The notes under the pieces: generated by a model
The model's input: only the letters and a program-made list of their open reading frames with translations
Told to the model about the DNA's origin: nothing
Database searches by the model: none
Shown here: piece after piece, positions 58,960 to 59,559 of the stretch
How positions within the stretch are numbered: position 1 is the first letter of the stretch
Layout of the letters: each line of letters begins with the position of its first letter
Origin: an uncultured Acidimicrobiales bacterium
GTDB lineage: Bacteria > Actinomycetota > Acidimicrobiia > Acidimicrobiales > SZUA-35
DNA: 59,559 nucleotides
Assembly: GCA_938002965.1 (NCBI GenBank)
Contig: CALKZY010000044.1
Span: 1-59,559, forward strand
Reading direction: 5' to 3'
Program-made: the position numbers and the translations under genes

Positions 58960-59323
58960 CCGGCCAGTTGTTGTAGATGCTGGGCCCCTAATCCGCATTG
59001 ACAGCGGCTCCCGAGAGGACCTCGTCCGAATGCGGTCGCTGCTGGATTCCGAGTGCCGCGTCATGACGTCGGTGGCAGTTGCCTGCCAAGTGGTCCGACA
59101 ACCGGCACGCCAACACCTCCTGATGCGTATCTTGGAAGCCGTCGAATTGATCCCGTTAACGGAATTCCGAGACGTCAGCAGATTGCTGGCCGCCTCCAAG
59201 TCCTCCGACGTCGTCGACGCTCACGTCGCCGCGATAGCCGAAGAGATCGGCGGCGCGGTCTGGACCTACGACATCAAAGACCTGAAGTCGTTCGGCGTCG
59301 ATCTTCTAGGTGAGTCGGCCTGA
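58946..59323 (+). CDS. PIN-domain-like toxin next to tRNA-Ser
   Basis: This 125-residue protein has PIN acidic residues in VVVDAGPLIRID, Asp/Glu near SLLDSECRVMTSVAVACQVVRQPARQHLLMR, the second cluster RLLAASKSSDVVDAHVAAIAEE and the last Asp in WTYDIKDLKSFGV. It should be an RNA-cleaving toxin. It is paralogous to the toxin at 41026-41379. It is the last gene of the island before the right attachment-like repeat, a usual place for stabilising modules of integrative elements. Confidence 0.72.
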   Translation: MASFSRPVVVDAGPLIRIDSGSREDLVRMRSLLDSECRVMTSVAVACQVVRQPARQHLLMRILEAVELIPLTEFRDVSRLLAASKSSDVVDAHVAAIAEEIGGAVWTYDIKDLKSFGVDLLGESA

Positions 59324-59347
59324 ACCTAAAACAGATTCGTGACCGTT

Positions 59348-59436
59348 TCAGATCGGCTCACAACATGGGCTCACAAGACGTCCAAAACCCGCTATATGTA
59401 GCGGGTTCCGGCACATAGAGCGGAAGGTAAGGGATT
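59348..59436. repeat. Right attachment-like repeat (tRNA-Ser 3' end and terminator)
   Basis: An 89-base direct repeat of 42566-42654. Here it is joined to the intact tRNA-Ser(CGA) gene and covers its last 16 bases, the terminator and the following sequence. The terminator stem is kept in both copies, while its 8-base loop differs at six positions, so both copies have been under structural constraint or come from different lineages. Confidence 0.8.
59384..59407 (-). terminator. Terminator of tRNA-Ser(CGA)
   Basis: On the minus strand AACCCGC-N8-GCGGGTT with two further T bases, 7-base-pair stem, 14 bases after the tRNA end. Confidence 0.75.
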
Positions 59437-59507
59437 CGAACCCTTGGTGACCCGGAGGCCACAACGGCTTTCGAGGCCGCCCCATTCGTCCGCTCTGGCA
59501 ACCTTCC
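59421..59507 (-). tRNA. tRNA-Ser (anticodon CGA)
   Basis: An 87-base class II tRNA. Acceptor GGAAGGT pairs with ACCTTCC plus discriminator G. The anticodon stem GCGGC/GCCGT encloses CTCGAAA, giving anticodon CGA for UCG codons. The variable arm is long (around GGCCTCCGGGTCACC) and the T-arm contains GGTTCGAATCC. No CCA encoded. Its 3' end is the boundary of the defence island. Confidence 0.95.
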
Positions 59508-59559
59508 GGAGTCGAGGCTAGCACCCCAGAAGCGCTGTTCCGACCGTTCTGCGAGGCGT

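Larger units (their letters stand above)
42566..59436. mobile_element. tRNA-Ser-flanked defence island carrying DISARM
   Basis: The 16.9 kb between and including the two 89-base repeats has the geometry of an element inserted at the 3' end of tRNA-Ser(CGA). The tRNA remains intact at the right, and a copy of its end lies at the left. Cargo: a small gene, drmC-drmB-drmA-drmMI-drmD, a split membrane-protein gene and a PIN toxin module. No integrase, excisionase or transposase was found inside. It may be a non-autonomous or decayed integrative element, or have moved by homologous recombination between tRNA-linked sequences. Confidence 0.7.

Noticed and set aside
42566..59436. Integrase, transposase or phage structural genes in the island
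   Set aside because: Read all frames for tyrosine or serine recombinase and DDE motifs and found none; absence is reported as an open question.
1..59559. CRISPR array
   Set aside because: No series of spaced identical repeats was seen. The tandem repeats at 31906-31972, 35288-35332 and 40741-40776 have no spacers.

Overview
The window is GC-rich bacterial DNA of actinobacterial type, most likely from the Acidimicrobiia or a neighbouring class; I cannot name a species. The clues are a GlnII plus GlnA2-like glutamine synthetase pair next to a GlnR-like regulator, an F420-type luciferase-like oxidoreductase, a short primary-type sigma factor, many GTG starts, and repeated TANNNT boxes placed 6-7 bases before start codons, as in leaderless transcription. 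Two tRNA genes are present: Arg(TCG) at 7189-7262 and Ser(CGA) at 59421-59507.

Bases 1-42,565 look like ordinary chromosome. In order: a dienelactone hydrolase tail; an ECF sigma factor translationally coupled to a membrane-anchored Ser/Thr kinase; a TetR-controlled cluster (P450, divergent amine oxidase and DinB protein) in which matching inverted repeats lie at the cluster promoter and at the TetR promoter; DNA-alkyl repair (Ogt); the sigma-70 factor; an envelope set (amidase with two peptidoglycan-binding repeats, lipoprotein, secreted coiled-coil M15 peptidase); glutamine-dependent NAD synthetase; a FIST sensor coupled to a GGDEF/EAL protein; a nitrogen cluster (glnII, glnA2-like, glnR-like); an acylating aldehyde dehydrogenase with a two-subunit CoA ligase, which together could oxidise an aldehyde to an acid and recover ATP; a two-component system; a YihY-type membrane protein; a PIN toxin module; and an ArsR/SRPBCC pair.

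Bases 42,566-59,436 form a defence island. It is bounded by two 89-base direct repeats that share the same register, about 75% identical. Each contains the last part of the tRNA-Ser(CGA) gene and its terminator. Inside is a complete class 1 DISARM operon on the minus strand (drmD-drmMI-drmA-drmB-drmC, every junction touching or overlapping), a small gene at the left end, a divergent membrane-protein gene interrupted by one in-frame TAA, and, next to the tRNA, a second PIN toxin module paralogous to the one just outside the left end. No integrase or transposase is visible, so how the island arrived is unexplained.

Two small genes with ribosome-binding sites (38 and 35 residues), a probable CTG-started lipoprotein and several hairpins and repeats are also recorded. 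All functional names rest on motifs read by eye; no database search was possible.
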